From Thermobaculum sp042408415 (GTDB taxonomy: Bacteria; Chloroflexota; Chloroflexia; Thermobaculales; Thermobaculaceae), in contig JBHORE010000027.1 in the NCBI GenBank assembly GCA_042408415.1, positions 1 through 10,630 on the forward strand: 10,630 nt of DNA. Direction: 5' to 3'. The position numbers were made by a program, and so were the translations under genes. Below, one piece after another: positions 1 to 7,206 of this stretch (position 1 is its first letter; every line of letters starts with the position of its first letter). The notes below the pieces were generated by a model, which was not told the origin of the DNA, searched no databases, and was given only the letters and a program-made list of their open reading frames with translations.

Positions 1-3000
1 CTGGCCCAAATAAGCCACGGCCGCTTGCTGCTTTGCCCTGGTCTGCAGTTCCTCTTCTGCCTTCAGGCGTTCACTCAGCTCTTTTTCAAGCTGCTGATAC
101 AACCGAGAGTTCTCTAGGGCTATTGATGCCAGATCAGCCAACCTATGCAACAGATGGAAGTCGTCTTCAGAAAAGACTTTGCCCTGTGTAAAGCTGACGA
201 ATCCCAAGGAACCAACAGGTCTACCTTTGAGGTAGATCGGCACTGCCATAACCGCATGAAAGGCCAAACTATCGAACATCCTAGCACGTTCGGGCCATGA
301 AATATAGTCCTCAAGGATTACCGGCTTGCCAGTGTGCCATACCCTCCCAGATACACCCTCGCCAGGTTCCAGCCAAGTACCCTCGTAACTGGTGAACACA
401 CCGGTACCCACCCATAACCTTAGTTTGCTGCCATCCTCGTCTTCCAGGTATACAAAGCCGTTTTCCTCATTGAATAGAGGGGCAGCTCGAGTAAGCAAGG
501 TGCGGAAAACATCACTAGGATCTAGCCTGCGCATGGTAGCCAGTGCGATCTCGTGGAGGGCGCTGAGGTACACGTTCTGCCTTCGTAGCCTCTCCTCACC
601 TTTCTTCTGATCAGAGATGTCTACAATTACAGCTACTAGACCTACAAGCATCCTGCGTTTGTCACGTATCGCTGATATCTCCACCTGGACGGGAACGATC
701 CTACCTTCCAGGGGGAAATCCACCTCACCCCTCCAGCTGCCCTCCTTGAGCACTACCTGAATCACTTCTCGAATGTTCTCACTCTTATCTATAGCGGGGG
801 CGAGCTCGAATACTTCCTTCCCAATAGCTTCCTGAGGAGTGTATCCGAATAGGTCACTCGCCGCCGAGTTCCAATGCACCACTCTCATCTGCATATCGCA
901 GGCAATCACCGCCACAGGCACCTGATCCAGTAGCCTTGCCTGGAAGAGGATCCTAGAATCAGCTTGCTTCCTGCTAGTTATATCCTCAAGCATGCACACA
1001 GCCAGTTCCACATCACCGGAGTGAGATCTGATAGCAGAGACGGTCAGGTTACCCCAGATCTCGCGTCCATCCTTGTGGAGATATCTTTGCTCTACATGGT
1101 AGTGAGTGTTCTTTCCCGAGAAGATTCGAGTGAATCTACCTCTTAGAGTAGACACATGATCTGGGTGGACAAGCTCTAGGAAGTTCTTCTCTATCAAGTC
1201 ATTCTGGGTATAGCCCAGCATTTTGGTCAATGCTTTATTAGTCTTTAATATCCGTCCTTCCTGGTCAATCAGGGCCATACCTATGGCTGAATCCTCAAAG
1301 ATAGCCCTGAATCTCTCCTCACTCTCCCGCAGTGCCTTAGCAGCCTCTATCCTATGAGTAATGTCCAGCATAGAACCTACGGCCCTTATTGCCTTGCCGG
1401 TTGCATCGCGAACTATATACCCGCGGTCAAGCACGTAAGCGTAACTGCCATCTGCCTTCCTAAATCTGTACTCCTCTGACCATACATCGGCATCAGAATT
1501 GATAGCTTCGTGGAGGCTCCTCCTCAACCTTTCGATGTCATCTGGGTGGCAGCGTTCCTCCCACCACTCGATGCTGGTTTCAAACTCGTGATCAGCCTCG
1601 TAGCCAAAAAGCCTCTGGATGGCATCATTCCAGATAATTCTGTTTGTGGAGAGATCCCAATCCCAGATGGCATCATTGGTGGCCTTGCTTATGAGTTGGT
1701 TACGCTCCTCACTTTTACGTAAGGACTCAGCTTCCATGCTAAGCCTCTCAACGAGCTTGGCGTTCTCAATAGCGATCGCAGCTTGGTCTGCCAATATGAC
1801 CAAGAGCTGCAGGTCTTCGTCATCAAATTGATTCAGTCCCACTTTTGATAGGGTGATTACGCCCACTACTCTGTCGTCGTACTTTATGGGCACTGCAAGC
1901 ATCGACTCGTCGATATCGTTCGTTCCTGGTATCAGCCGCGTGCGGGGATCTTTAGCAGCATCGTGGAGCAATGCAGGCTCACCATGCTGTGCTACCCAAC
2001 CTGTAATCCCCTCTCCAAACTTGACCTTAAGATTCTCCACCTCTTCGGGGGAGTACTCAGCATGATCCGTTATGACTGCAGCAGGCACTAGATACTCATC
2101 CGATGCCAGGAATATACGGCAGGCATGGAAGTCGACTAGCCGGCGCAGCTCCTCAGATATGGTCTTAGCTATCTTCCTAACGTCATTCAATCTGTTCAAG
2201 CGAGAAGCTATGGATTGTATAACCCTTAGCCTATCTGCTCTTGAAACGGCAGCATTATATAGATCTCTGTTTCGCAAGGCCGTAAAGGCCTGCTCCGCTA
2301 GGGATGAAAGTATAGAATAGCTTATATCCTTTGGATGATTTTCATCTTTGTAGAAGACCCCTAAGACTCCCATTGGGCTATTCTCAGGCCCAACTTTCAC
2401 ACACACGCCGGTTAGCCTGCTGGATGGATTTCCATCCGCTAAATGCAACTCATACAAGGCTGGCTCTGAAGAGGCTAGATCCCTAGACAGACGTCTTAGC
2501 CTGTCATAAGTCTCTACGTCGATCTCAGCAGTGGATATAGCGCGATCTCCAGCAGCTTCGTGAACAAGCAGGACAGCGAAATCAGCATGGAGCAGTTCGT
2601 TAGCAGTATCCACCAGGAACCTGAGAGCAACCTCTGAATCCTGAAAGTTATTGATAGATTTAGATACTTTATATAAGGCATCTACCTGCCTTACACGATC
2701 TGAGAGCTCATTTATGAGGTTAAACTTCTCTATTGCCAGGGCTGCATGTTCCGCGAAAGTCTCTAGATCCTGTATCAGGTCCTCTCCAGGGACCTTCCCA
2801 CTTAGGGGTTCATCTACCGAGAAGAAACCGATAACCTCTTGCTTACTATCCAAAAGAGGCACTATTAAGAAATGATAGGGATCCCAGTCATCCGAACTCT
2901 TGGCTTCCGGTATGTCTGGTATTACATACATATCATCAGGCACATCCTGTAATACCTGACGAGAATGCCATGGTGGCACCAAATAGGACCGACTAATTCT

Positions 3001-3237
3001 GAACTCTTCCCTTAGGAGCTTATTCCAGAAGTCAAATGTGGTGTAAGTTCCCAGAAGTATGTCGTCTGTTCCAGTGATAACCCGGAAACCTTCTCCCTCC
3101 CTTACGTTTACCAGGATCACTTGAAACCCAGTAGCTCTTATGGCGGTAGCAGCCAGCTTAAGCAGGCTAGCCCTAAGCTCCTCGTATGAGTTTAGCTTGT
3201 CGCTTTGAGAGGTTTCTATAAATTCCTCTTTAATCAC
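1..3237 (-). CDS. Multi-domain GAF/PAS sensor protein, C-terminus beyond window edge
   Basis: Reading the minus strand from a GTG at 3237-3235 gives 1079 codons without a stop, to position 1, so the 3' end is missing. The start is preceded by AGGAAA (3248-3243) with 5 nt spacing, and an in-frame TGA lies just upstream. Domains I recognise: GAF1 at about residues 14-178 (core 'VPLLDSKQEVIGFFSVDEP', then 'FAEHAALAIEKFN'); a divergent GAF2 at 185-328; GAF3 at 335-495 ('GEGITGWVAQHG', 'DQAAIAIENAKL'); PAS1 at 505-630 with a PAC tail ('YRFRKADGSY'); PAS2 at 640-757; PAS3 at 765-877; GAF4 at 885-1048 ('GEGVSGRVWHTGKPV'); a charged coiled-coil linker at 1045-1068; and the first residues of a further module ('QAAVAYLGQ'). 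I see no signal peptide or membrane segment, so it is probably cytoplasmic. GAF and PAS domains bind small ligands or cofactors or sense redox and light; which applies here cannot be told. The output (histidine kinase, GGDEF/EAL or other) is outside the window. It is transcribed divergently from the SpoIID-domain gene. Confidence 0.93.
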   Translation of the reverse strand, partial: MIKEEFIETSQSDKLNSYEELRASLLKLAATAIRATGFQVILVNVREGEGFRVITGTDDILLGTYTTFDFWNKLLREEFRISRSYLVPPWHSRQVLQDVPDDMYVIPDIPEAKSSDDWDPYHFLIVPLLDSKQEVIGFFSVDEPLSGKVPGEDLIQDLETFAEHAALAIEKFNLINELSDRVRQVDALYKVSKSINNFQDSEVALRFLVDTANELLHADFAVLLVHEAAGDRAISTAEIDVETYDRLRRLSRDLASSEPALYELHLADGNPSSRLTGVCVKVGPENSPMGVLGVFYKDENHPKDISYSILSSLAEQAFTALRNRDLYNAAVSRADRLRVIQSIASRLNRLNDVRKIAKTISEELRRLVDFHACRIFLASDEYLVPAAVITDHAEYSPEEVENLKVKFGEGITGWVAQHGEPALLHDAAKDPRTRLIPGTNDIDESMLAVPIKYDDRVVGVITLSKVGLNQFDDEDLQLLVILADQAAIAIENAKLVERLSMEAESLRKSEERNQLISKATNDAIWDWDLSTNRIIWNDAIQRLFGYEADHEFETSIEWWEERCHPDDIERLRRSLHEAINSDADVWSEEYRFRKADGSYAYVLDRGYIVRDATGKAIRAVGSMLDITHRIEAAKALRESEERFRAIFEDSAIGMALIDQEGRILKTNKALTKMLGYTQNDLIEKNFLELVHPDHVSTLRGRFTRIFSGKNTHYHVEQRYLHKDGREIWGNLTVSAIRSHSGDVELAVCMLEDITSRKQADSRILFQARLLDQVPVAVIACDMQMRVVHWNSAASDLFGYTPQEAIGKEVFELAPAIDKSENIREVIQVVLKEGSWRGEVDFPLEGRIVPVQVEISAIRDKRRMLVGLVAVIVDISDQKKGEERLRRQNVYLSALHEIALATMRRLDPSDVFRTLLTRAAPLFNEENGFVYLEDEDGSKLRLWVGTGVFTSYEGTWLEPGEGVSGRVWHTGKPVILEDYISWPERARMFDSLAFHAVMAVPIYLKGRPVGSLGFVSFTQGKVFSEDDFHLLHRLADLASIALENSRLYQQLEKELSERLKAEEELQTRAKQQAAVAYLGQ

Positions 3238-3242
3238 TCTAG

Positions 3243-3248
3243 TTTCCT
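3243..3248 (-). promoter_or_regulatory. Ribosome binding site of the sensor gene
   Basis: AGGAAA on the minus strand sits 5 nt before the GTG start. It is the only Shine-Dalgarno-like match near the N-terminal end of the open frame and supports the GTG as the start. Confidence 0.55.
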
Positions 3249-3283
3249 GTCTTTTACATCATGTCCAGAGTTGTTATTACCCT

Positions 3284-3312
3284 ATTATGAGTTTGCTTTT
3301 GCTTATCTGCAA
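3284..3312 (-). promoter_or_regulatory. Candidate sigma70-type promoter of the sensor gene
   Basis: On the minus strand, TTGCAG (3312-3307) is followed after 17 nt by CATAAT (3289-3284). The -10 box matches the consensus at five of six positions and the -35 box at three of six. The implied transcript start near 3277 gives a leader of about 40 nt. Seen by eye, not scored. Confidence 0.4.
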
Positions 3313-3456
3313 TGGTTATATAGTACTAATTTCTTTGAAGCACTTAAATACCATAATTTACCTACCAAAGGGAACTGATATACCGTACCATTTTCCTATT
3401 CCCTTCTACTTGCATTCATGTAATCATCTACTTTAGATTTTGCGTTTTTGTAAAGC

Positions 3457-3462
3457 GGGGAG
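3457..3462 (+). promoter_or_regulatory. Ribosome binding site deciding the ATG start at 3470
   Basis: GGGGAG lies 7 nt before ATG 3470. It favours this start over an in-frame TTG at 3440, which would put ten extra residues, two of them basic, in front of an otherwise ordinary signal peptide. Confidence 0.7.
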
Positions 3463-3469
3463 ATTTATA

Positions 3470-5914
3470 ATGAGAAACAGCTTAGTAGCTATATTTGCTA
3501 CTGCTCTACTATGCTTGACAGCACTGATAACACCTTCGGTCAAAGCTGTTGGTAGCCACGGTAATATGGAAGGCAGAGTTACCTACAATGGCCTGCCAGT
3601 AAAGGGAGCTTATATATCAGCCGATGGGCAGTCTGTTACATCGGACTCTCAGGGAAGATTTAAATTTGGCTCCCTACTGGTACAAGACAGCTGGCGAGCT
3701 ATAAACGTTACAGTCAGAGCATCAGGTCTTGGCACTTGGAGGCTATACAACGCAGTCATCATCCCTAACGATACCTTAAGGTTGGATGTGAAGTTATCGA
3801 AGCATGATGTCACTCTTTCTCAGCCTCTTCCAGGCACTACCAAAAACAACTTAGCACCGTCGACGCTCTCACCTGAGCAAGACCAGAACCTCAAGCCGGC
3901 GGCCACCACTTTGGGCTCCCAAAAGGTACCCCCAGGAGTAATTAGAGTCTACGTTACTGACAAGACAGGGCTTTCGCCCGAAAATATGTGGAGCTGTAGA
4001 TATGATCCAGTACCTGAAGGCAAGGTTGTGGAAGTGCCTTTTAAGGATTACGTCAAGCATGTCCTCCCAAATGAATGGTTTGCCAGTTGGGACATGGAGG
4101 CTTTGCGAGCTGGGGCCATGGCGGTAAAAAGCTATGCCTGGTACTACGTGTCCAGAGGAGGCAAATGGTACCGGCTGGGAGCTGACGTCATGGACACCAC
4201 CTGTGATCAGGTATACAACCCAGCAGTTAGTTATGAGAGCACAGACCAAGCGGTAGAGAGTACCTGGTATCAAAGACTAACCAAAAACGACTATATAGTT
4301 CCCGCTTTCTACAGAGCCGGCACCAAAGGTGATCCAGGCCAGCAAGGCTCCGGTGTCATGAGCCAGTGGGGTAGCCAGTACTGGGCTACCAAAGGCAAGA
4401 CCTGGGACTGGATACTGCATTACTATTATGATCCCGTCGATATCTTGCCAGCTACCGAGGCAGACCTCAGGATCTACTCGGGACCCAACGTGACCAGTAC
4501 CACACCCACCTGGGGAGAGCCCTTCAACGTCAGAGTGACGGTCAAGAACTATGGCAGCGAGCCTATGCAACTCCAGGAACTCTACATCAAGCTTCGGGGA
4601 CCCAACGGGGAGGTACTTGACCTAGGAGGAGATAATAACTCCAACCCCATCAATCCGGGAGAAACACGTACCATCGTCAAGTACGTACCAAGATTTGCCA
4701 TCGACTACCCAGGTCTATATGGCAACTACCTACTGACTATGACCTACATAGATCCAGGCGGATTCTTAGCTCCTGGACTGCCGCCGGGGGAGAGCTCTAC
4801 TTCTACGTCTATACCACTCACAGTGGTAGCTCCGTCTTACAAGGCACAGATATATTCGATAACTCCTGATTCCCCCAGCTACTACGAGCAGACGTCAGGA
4901 AGCGTTACCGTGAAGCTCAAGAACACAGGCAACGCTACTTGGTACCAGAACAGCTCCAGCATCCAGAACGCGGTTAGACTAGTTACATATAACGATGCCT
5001 TTCACCCGAGCAGATTTTACACGGAGGGAAATTGGTTATCCTCCTCCAGAATCCTCATGCAGGATTCCCTGGTCAGGCCTGGGGGCATCGGGACTTTTAG
5101 GTTCAAACTAAGTGGCGATCTACCTCCAGGAGAATATACGGAGTATTTTAGGCTTAGAGTGGAGGGATCCTTTAGCTCCACCTATAGGGGTTTCTTCGGC
5201 GATCAAGTTATTGTGAAGATCAACGTCCTTGATGATACCACTCCCCCAAGCATTGCTGTTAATGCCCCTAGCTACTCGACAGAGCGGTCTTCAGAACTAT
5301 CTTTCCCGATAAGTTGGCAGGGTGTTGACCAGCAGACAGGCGTGAAGGACTATGACCTCTTCTGGAAGAACGGCACAGATTACGTGCCGTGGAAGACAGC
5401 CACAACCTCAACCTCGGCTACATTCGGCAACGGAGATCCCACGAACGTGGTGCAGGGAGGAAATTATCTGTTCAGGCTTCGAGCCGAAGATATTGCAGGC
5501 AACGTGAGCTCGTGGAGAAACTTCAGAATTATTGTACCCTTTGATGATACGATGTTTAGCTACAACCCTGGCTGGCGCAGCTATTACAACCCCTCTGCCA
5601 GGCAGTTCCTGCACACCTTCCACTATGCCTACTCATATGGCAGTCGAGCTACTTTCTCCTTCTATGGTCGCAGAGTGGCATGGATCGGTGTCAAAGGACC
5701 CGCAAGAGGTATGGCCGAGGTATGGATCGACGGTTCCAAAGTCGCAACAGTGGACCTATATGCCCCCAGGTACAGTACCAGGACGGTGGTGTTTGAACAG
5801 TTCTTGGGCACCCGCAATGCCCGACACATGATAACTATCAAAGTGCTGGGTAAGCGCAATCAATTATCAACAAGCAACAGGGTCGATATCGATGGTCTAG
5901 CAATTCTTCGCTAA
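3470..5914 (+). CDS. Secreted SpoIID/LytB-domain protein with Ig-like and C-terminal beta-sandwich modules
   Basis: The protein has 814 residues from the ATG. Residues 1-26 form a Sec signal peptide (Arg2, hydrophobic core, likely cleavage after 'SVKA'); Cys15 is not in a lipobox. Residues about 30-115 look like a carboxypeptidase regulatory-like beta domain ('MEGRVTYNGLPVKGAYISA', 'SDSQGRFKF'). A Pro/Ser/Thr-rich linker follows. Residues about 155-325 are a SpoIID/LytB domain, with 'LPNEW' (Glu202) followed by 'MEALRAGAMAVKSYAWYY', then 'DTTCDQVY' (Cys245) and 'GSGVMSQWG'. In sporulating Firmicutes SpoIID is a peptidoglycan lytic transglycosylase; Glu202 is my guess for the catalytic acid. 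Two Ig-like/CARDB-type modules follow (about 327-455 and 457-590), then a fibronectin/Ig-like one (590-685). The last module (690-814, 'VAWIGVKGPARGMAEVWIDG') is a beta-sandwich seen in many exported proteins and possibly carbohydrate-binding. The role is inferred as cell-wall binding or remodelling outside the membrane. The stop codon overlaps that of the convergent sulfatase gene. Confidence 0.9.
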   Translation: MRNSLVAIFATALLCLTALITPSVKAVGSHGNMEGRVTYNGLPVKGAYISADGQSVTSDSQGRFKFGSLLVQDSWRAINVTVRASGLGTWRLYNAVIIPNDTLRLDVKLSKHDVTLSQPLPGTTKNNLAPSTLSPEQDQNLKPAATTLGSQKVPPGVIRVYVTDKTGLSPENMWSCRYDPVPEGKVVEVPFKDYVKHVLPNEWFASWDMEALRAGAMAVKSYAWYYVSRGGKWYRLGADVMDTTCDQVYNPAVSYESTDQAVESTWYQRLTKNDYIVPAFYRAGTKGDPGQQGSGVMSQWGSQYWATKGKTWDWILHYYYDPVDILPATEADLRIYSGPNVTSTTPTWGEPFNVRVTVKNYGSEPMQLQELYIKLRGPNGEVLDLGGDNNSNPINPGETRTIVKYVPRFAIDYPGLYGNYLLTMTYIDPGGFLAPGLPPGESSTSTSIPLTVVAPSYKAQIYSITPDSPSYYEQTSGSVTVKLKNTGNATWYQNSSSIQNAVRLVTYNDAFHPSRFYTEGNWLSSSRILMQDSLVRPGGIGTFRFKLSGDLPPGEYTEYFRLRVEGSFSSTYRGFFGDQVIVKINVLDDTTPPSIAVNAPSYSTERSSELSFPISWQGVDQQTGVKDYDLFWKNGTDYVPWKTATTSTSATFGNGDPTNVVQGGNYLFRLRAEDIAGNVSSWRNFRIIVPFDDTMFSYNPGWRSYYNPSARQFLHTFHYAYSYGSRATFSFYGRRVAWIGVKGPARGMAEVWIDGSKVATVDLYAPRYSTRTVVFEQFLGTRNARHMITIKVLGKRNQLSTSNRVDIDGLAILR

Positions 5915-7203
5915 GGCGATTCCTTTAGCATATTGAGGGCTTTCCGATAGCTTGGGGAGGCCACGGGTCCCTGGAGTAGAGGGTCGTCCGTGGCCTCCAT
6001 CCATTGCAGGAGCCTATCTCTGAGATCTCTCTCAATATCAGCATAGTCAGGACTACCTGCTAAGTTATGCTGCTCTAGGGGATCAGCCTCCAGATCATAT
6101 AGCTCGATCGCTGGATGTTGTGTTGCGCTGTAAAGCTGGGTGAACCTGCGGAATAAGGCTCCCATCTGGATATCGCCAGGCACCTCTACCAGGAAGCTTG
6201 ATTCAAAGTTAACTATATACTTATACCTATCCGTTCTTATCGCGCGCATGGGATCGTAATAGCTGTGGAAGGTCTTCTCAGCAAACACCTCATTACGCAC
6301 CACGCGATCATCTGCTATCGACGGGAGGAGAGATACTCCCTGTAGGAACTTCGGCAGAGGATCGACCCCAATCATGGCAAGCAGGGTGGGGAGTATATCG
6401 ACATTGCTCACCAGAGAATCGATCTTTTCCCCGGATTGAAATGGGCCAGCAGGCCACCTCAACAACAAAGAGACACGTAATCCCGGATCATAGAGTGTAC
6501 ATTTGGCTCTGGGCATAGCGATGCCGTGATCCGTAGTGAACACAAAAATCATCTCGTTCCTGAGACCGTGTTGATCTACGGTTTCTAGAATATCCCCCAC
6601 CAGCTTATCTGCTACCTCCACAGATCGATAGAACTGCAGCATCTCCTCCTTGCTCTCCGGGGCATCTGGTAGAAAGCCAGGTACAAAAACCTCACGCTGG
6701 GACTGTAAATCCAAGCCTGCACCTTCGTATGGACGATGAGTCTGGTTCAGGTTGATTTCGAAGTAAGCAGGAGAAGCCTGGAAATCGTGAGCCTGCACTA
6801 TTCTCATGAACTCATTTACTACAGCTTCCCCACTTCTATCATGAAACATCAGGTCAAATCCTAACCTTGATGGGTTAGTAGTAACGTGCTGATGCCCAAG
6901 CAGGAAAGTAGCATAGCCTAAGTCTTTGAGTATCTGAGCCACATGTTTCTCATCAGGATACAGGTCCCAATCAAAGGGATGATGGGTCAGACCCATTACC
7001 CCGTTACTATGCGGATAACGCCCGGTGGCTATGGCCGACCTGCTCGGGCTGCATTGAGGGGCTACACAGAAAGCATTCGTGAACTGTAGCCCCTCACCTG
7101 CTAATCTGTCTAGATTAGGTGTGGCAGGAGTAGGTACACCATAACAATGCAGATAAGTCCCAAGATCATGACATGTCACGAGCACTATAGAGGGACGATC
7201 CAC
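5911..7203 (-). CDS. Type I sulfatase (formylglycine-dependent), cytoplasmic, N-sulfoglucosamine sulfohydrolase-like
   Basis: This 430-residue protein begins at GTG (7203-7201), with a strong AAGGAG site 8 nt upstream inside the end of the preceding gene. The sulfatase signature CSPSR (Cys51-Arg55), followed by 'TGRYPHSNG', marks Cys51 as the residue converted to formylglycine. Other active-site positions are Asp13, His106 ('GHQHV'), His156 ('NQTHRPY'), and Asp225-His226 ('TTDHG'), with Lys234 nearby. The C-terminal part has 'YDLEADPLEQHNLAG', usual in this family. The layout around 'GVMGLTH' and the spacing recall heparan N-sulfatase (SGSH)-like members. Two usual residues differ: the DD metal pair near the N-terminus is His12-Asp13, and the usual GK.H lysine is His104. 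No signal peptide is visible, so it should act in the cytoplasm on an imported or internal sulfate ester or sulfamate; the substrate is unknown. Last gene of the argS operon, 3 nt after the deiminase-like gene. Confidence 0.9.
   Translation of the reverse strand: MDRPSIVLVTCHDLGTYLHCYGVPTPATPNLDRLAGEGLQFTNAFCVAPQCSPSRSAIATGRYPHSNGVMGLTHHPFDWDLYPDEKHVAQILKDLGYATFLLGHQHVTTNPSRLGFDLMFHDRSGEAVVNEFMRIVQAHDFQASPAYFEINLNQTHRPYEGAGLDLQSQREVFVPGFLPDAPESKEEMLQFYRSVEVADKLVGDILETVDQHGLRNEMIFVFTTDHGIAMPRAKCTLYDPGLRVSLLLRWPAGPFQSGEKIDSLVSNVDILPTLLAMIGVDPLPKFLQGVSLLPSIADDRVVRNEVFAEKTFHSYYDPMRAIRTDRYKYIVNFESSFLVEVPGDIQMGALFRRFTQLYSATQHPAIELYDLEADPLEQHNLAGSPDYADIERDLRDRLLQWMEATDDPLLQGPVASPSYRKALNMLKESP
5956..5998. 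repeat. 11-bp perfect inverted repeat (strong potential hairpin) at the convergent gene junction
   Basis: GGAGGCCACGG (5956-5966) is the exact reverse complement of CCGTGGCCTCC (5988-5998), with a 21-nt loop. The stem can extend inward by two wobble pairs, and CCCT (5969-5972) can pair with AGGG (5980-5983). It starts 42 nt beyond the stop of the SpoIID-domain gene and lies inside the last 30 codons of the opposing sulfatase gene. No T-tract follows on either strand, so it is not a classical intrinsic terminator. It may still stop or stabilise the rightward transcript, which otherwise has no visible terminator. Confidence 0.7.
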
Positions 7204-7206
7204 TAC

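Larger units (their letters stand above)
3238..3469. other. Divergent intergenic region between sensor and SpoIID-domain genes
   Basis: This AT-rich stretch of 232 nt separates two outward-facing genes and contains no convincing coding sequence. The leftward promoter is listed separately. For the rightward gene there are two weak candidates: TTTACC (3357-3362) with 16 nt spacing to TATACC (3379-3384), and TTGCAT (3410-3415) with 17 nt spacing to TTAGAT (3433-3438). Neither is clearly better. An 8-bp palindrome, TAGTACTA, lies at 3321-3328 just upstream of the leftward -35 box and could be an operator, but it is short enough to be chance. Confidence 0.5.

Noticed and set aside
392..2875. Several short plus-strand open frames of 60-82 codons across the sensor gene
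   Set aside because: They lie antisense to a continuous minus-strand frame with clear GAF and PAS domains, and their translations are low-complexity Ser/Leu-rich.
3440..3469. TTG at 3440 as an upstream start for the SpoIID-domain protein
   Set aside because: The ATG at 3470 has a well-placed GGGGAG and begins an ordinary signal peptide; starting at the TTG would translate through that Shine-Dalgarno site.
3506..3514. Possible lipobox around Cys15 of the exoprotein
   Set aside because: The residues before the cysteine are Ala-Leu-Leu, which do not fit a lipobox with Ala/Gly/Ser at -1, and a normal Ala-X-Ala-like cleavage site follows at residue 26.
3515..3520. Exact TTGACA -35 box
   Set aside because: It is inside the signal-peptide coding sequence and has no -10 box at proper spacing.
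3869..4273. A 134-codon minus-strand open frame inside the SpoIID-domain gene
   Set aside because: It lies wholly within a well-supported gene on the other strand, resembles no family, and has no ribosome binding site that I can see. It is a shadow frame.
5532..5831. A 99-codon plus-strand open frame in another frame of the exoprotein's last domain
   Set aside because: The main frame encodes a recognisable beta-sandwich domain here; the alternative product has no recognisable features.
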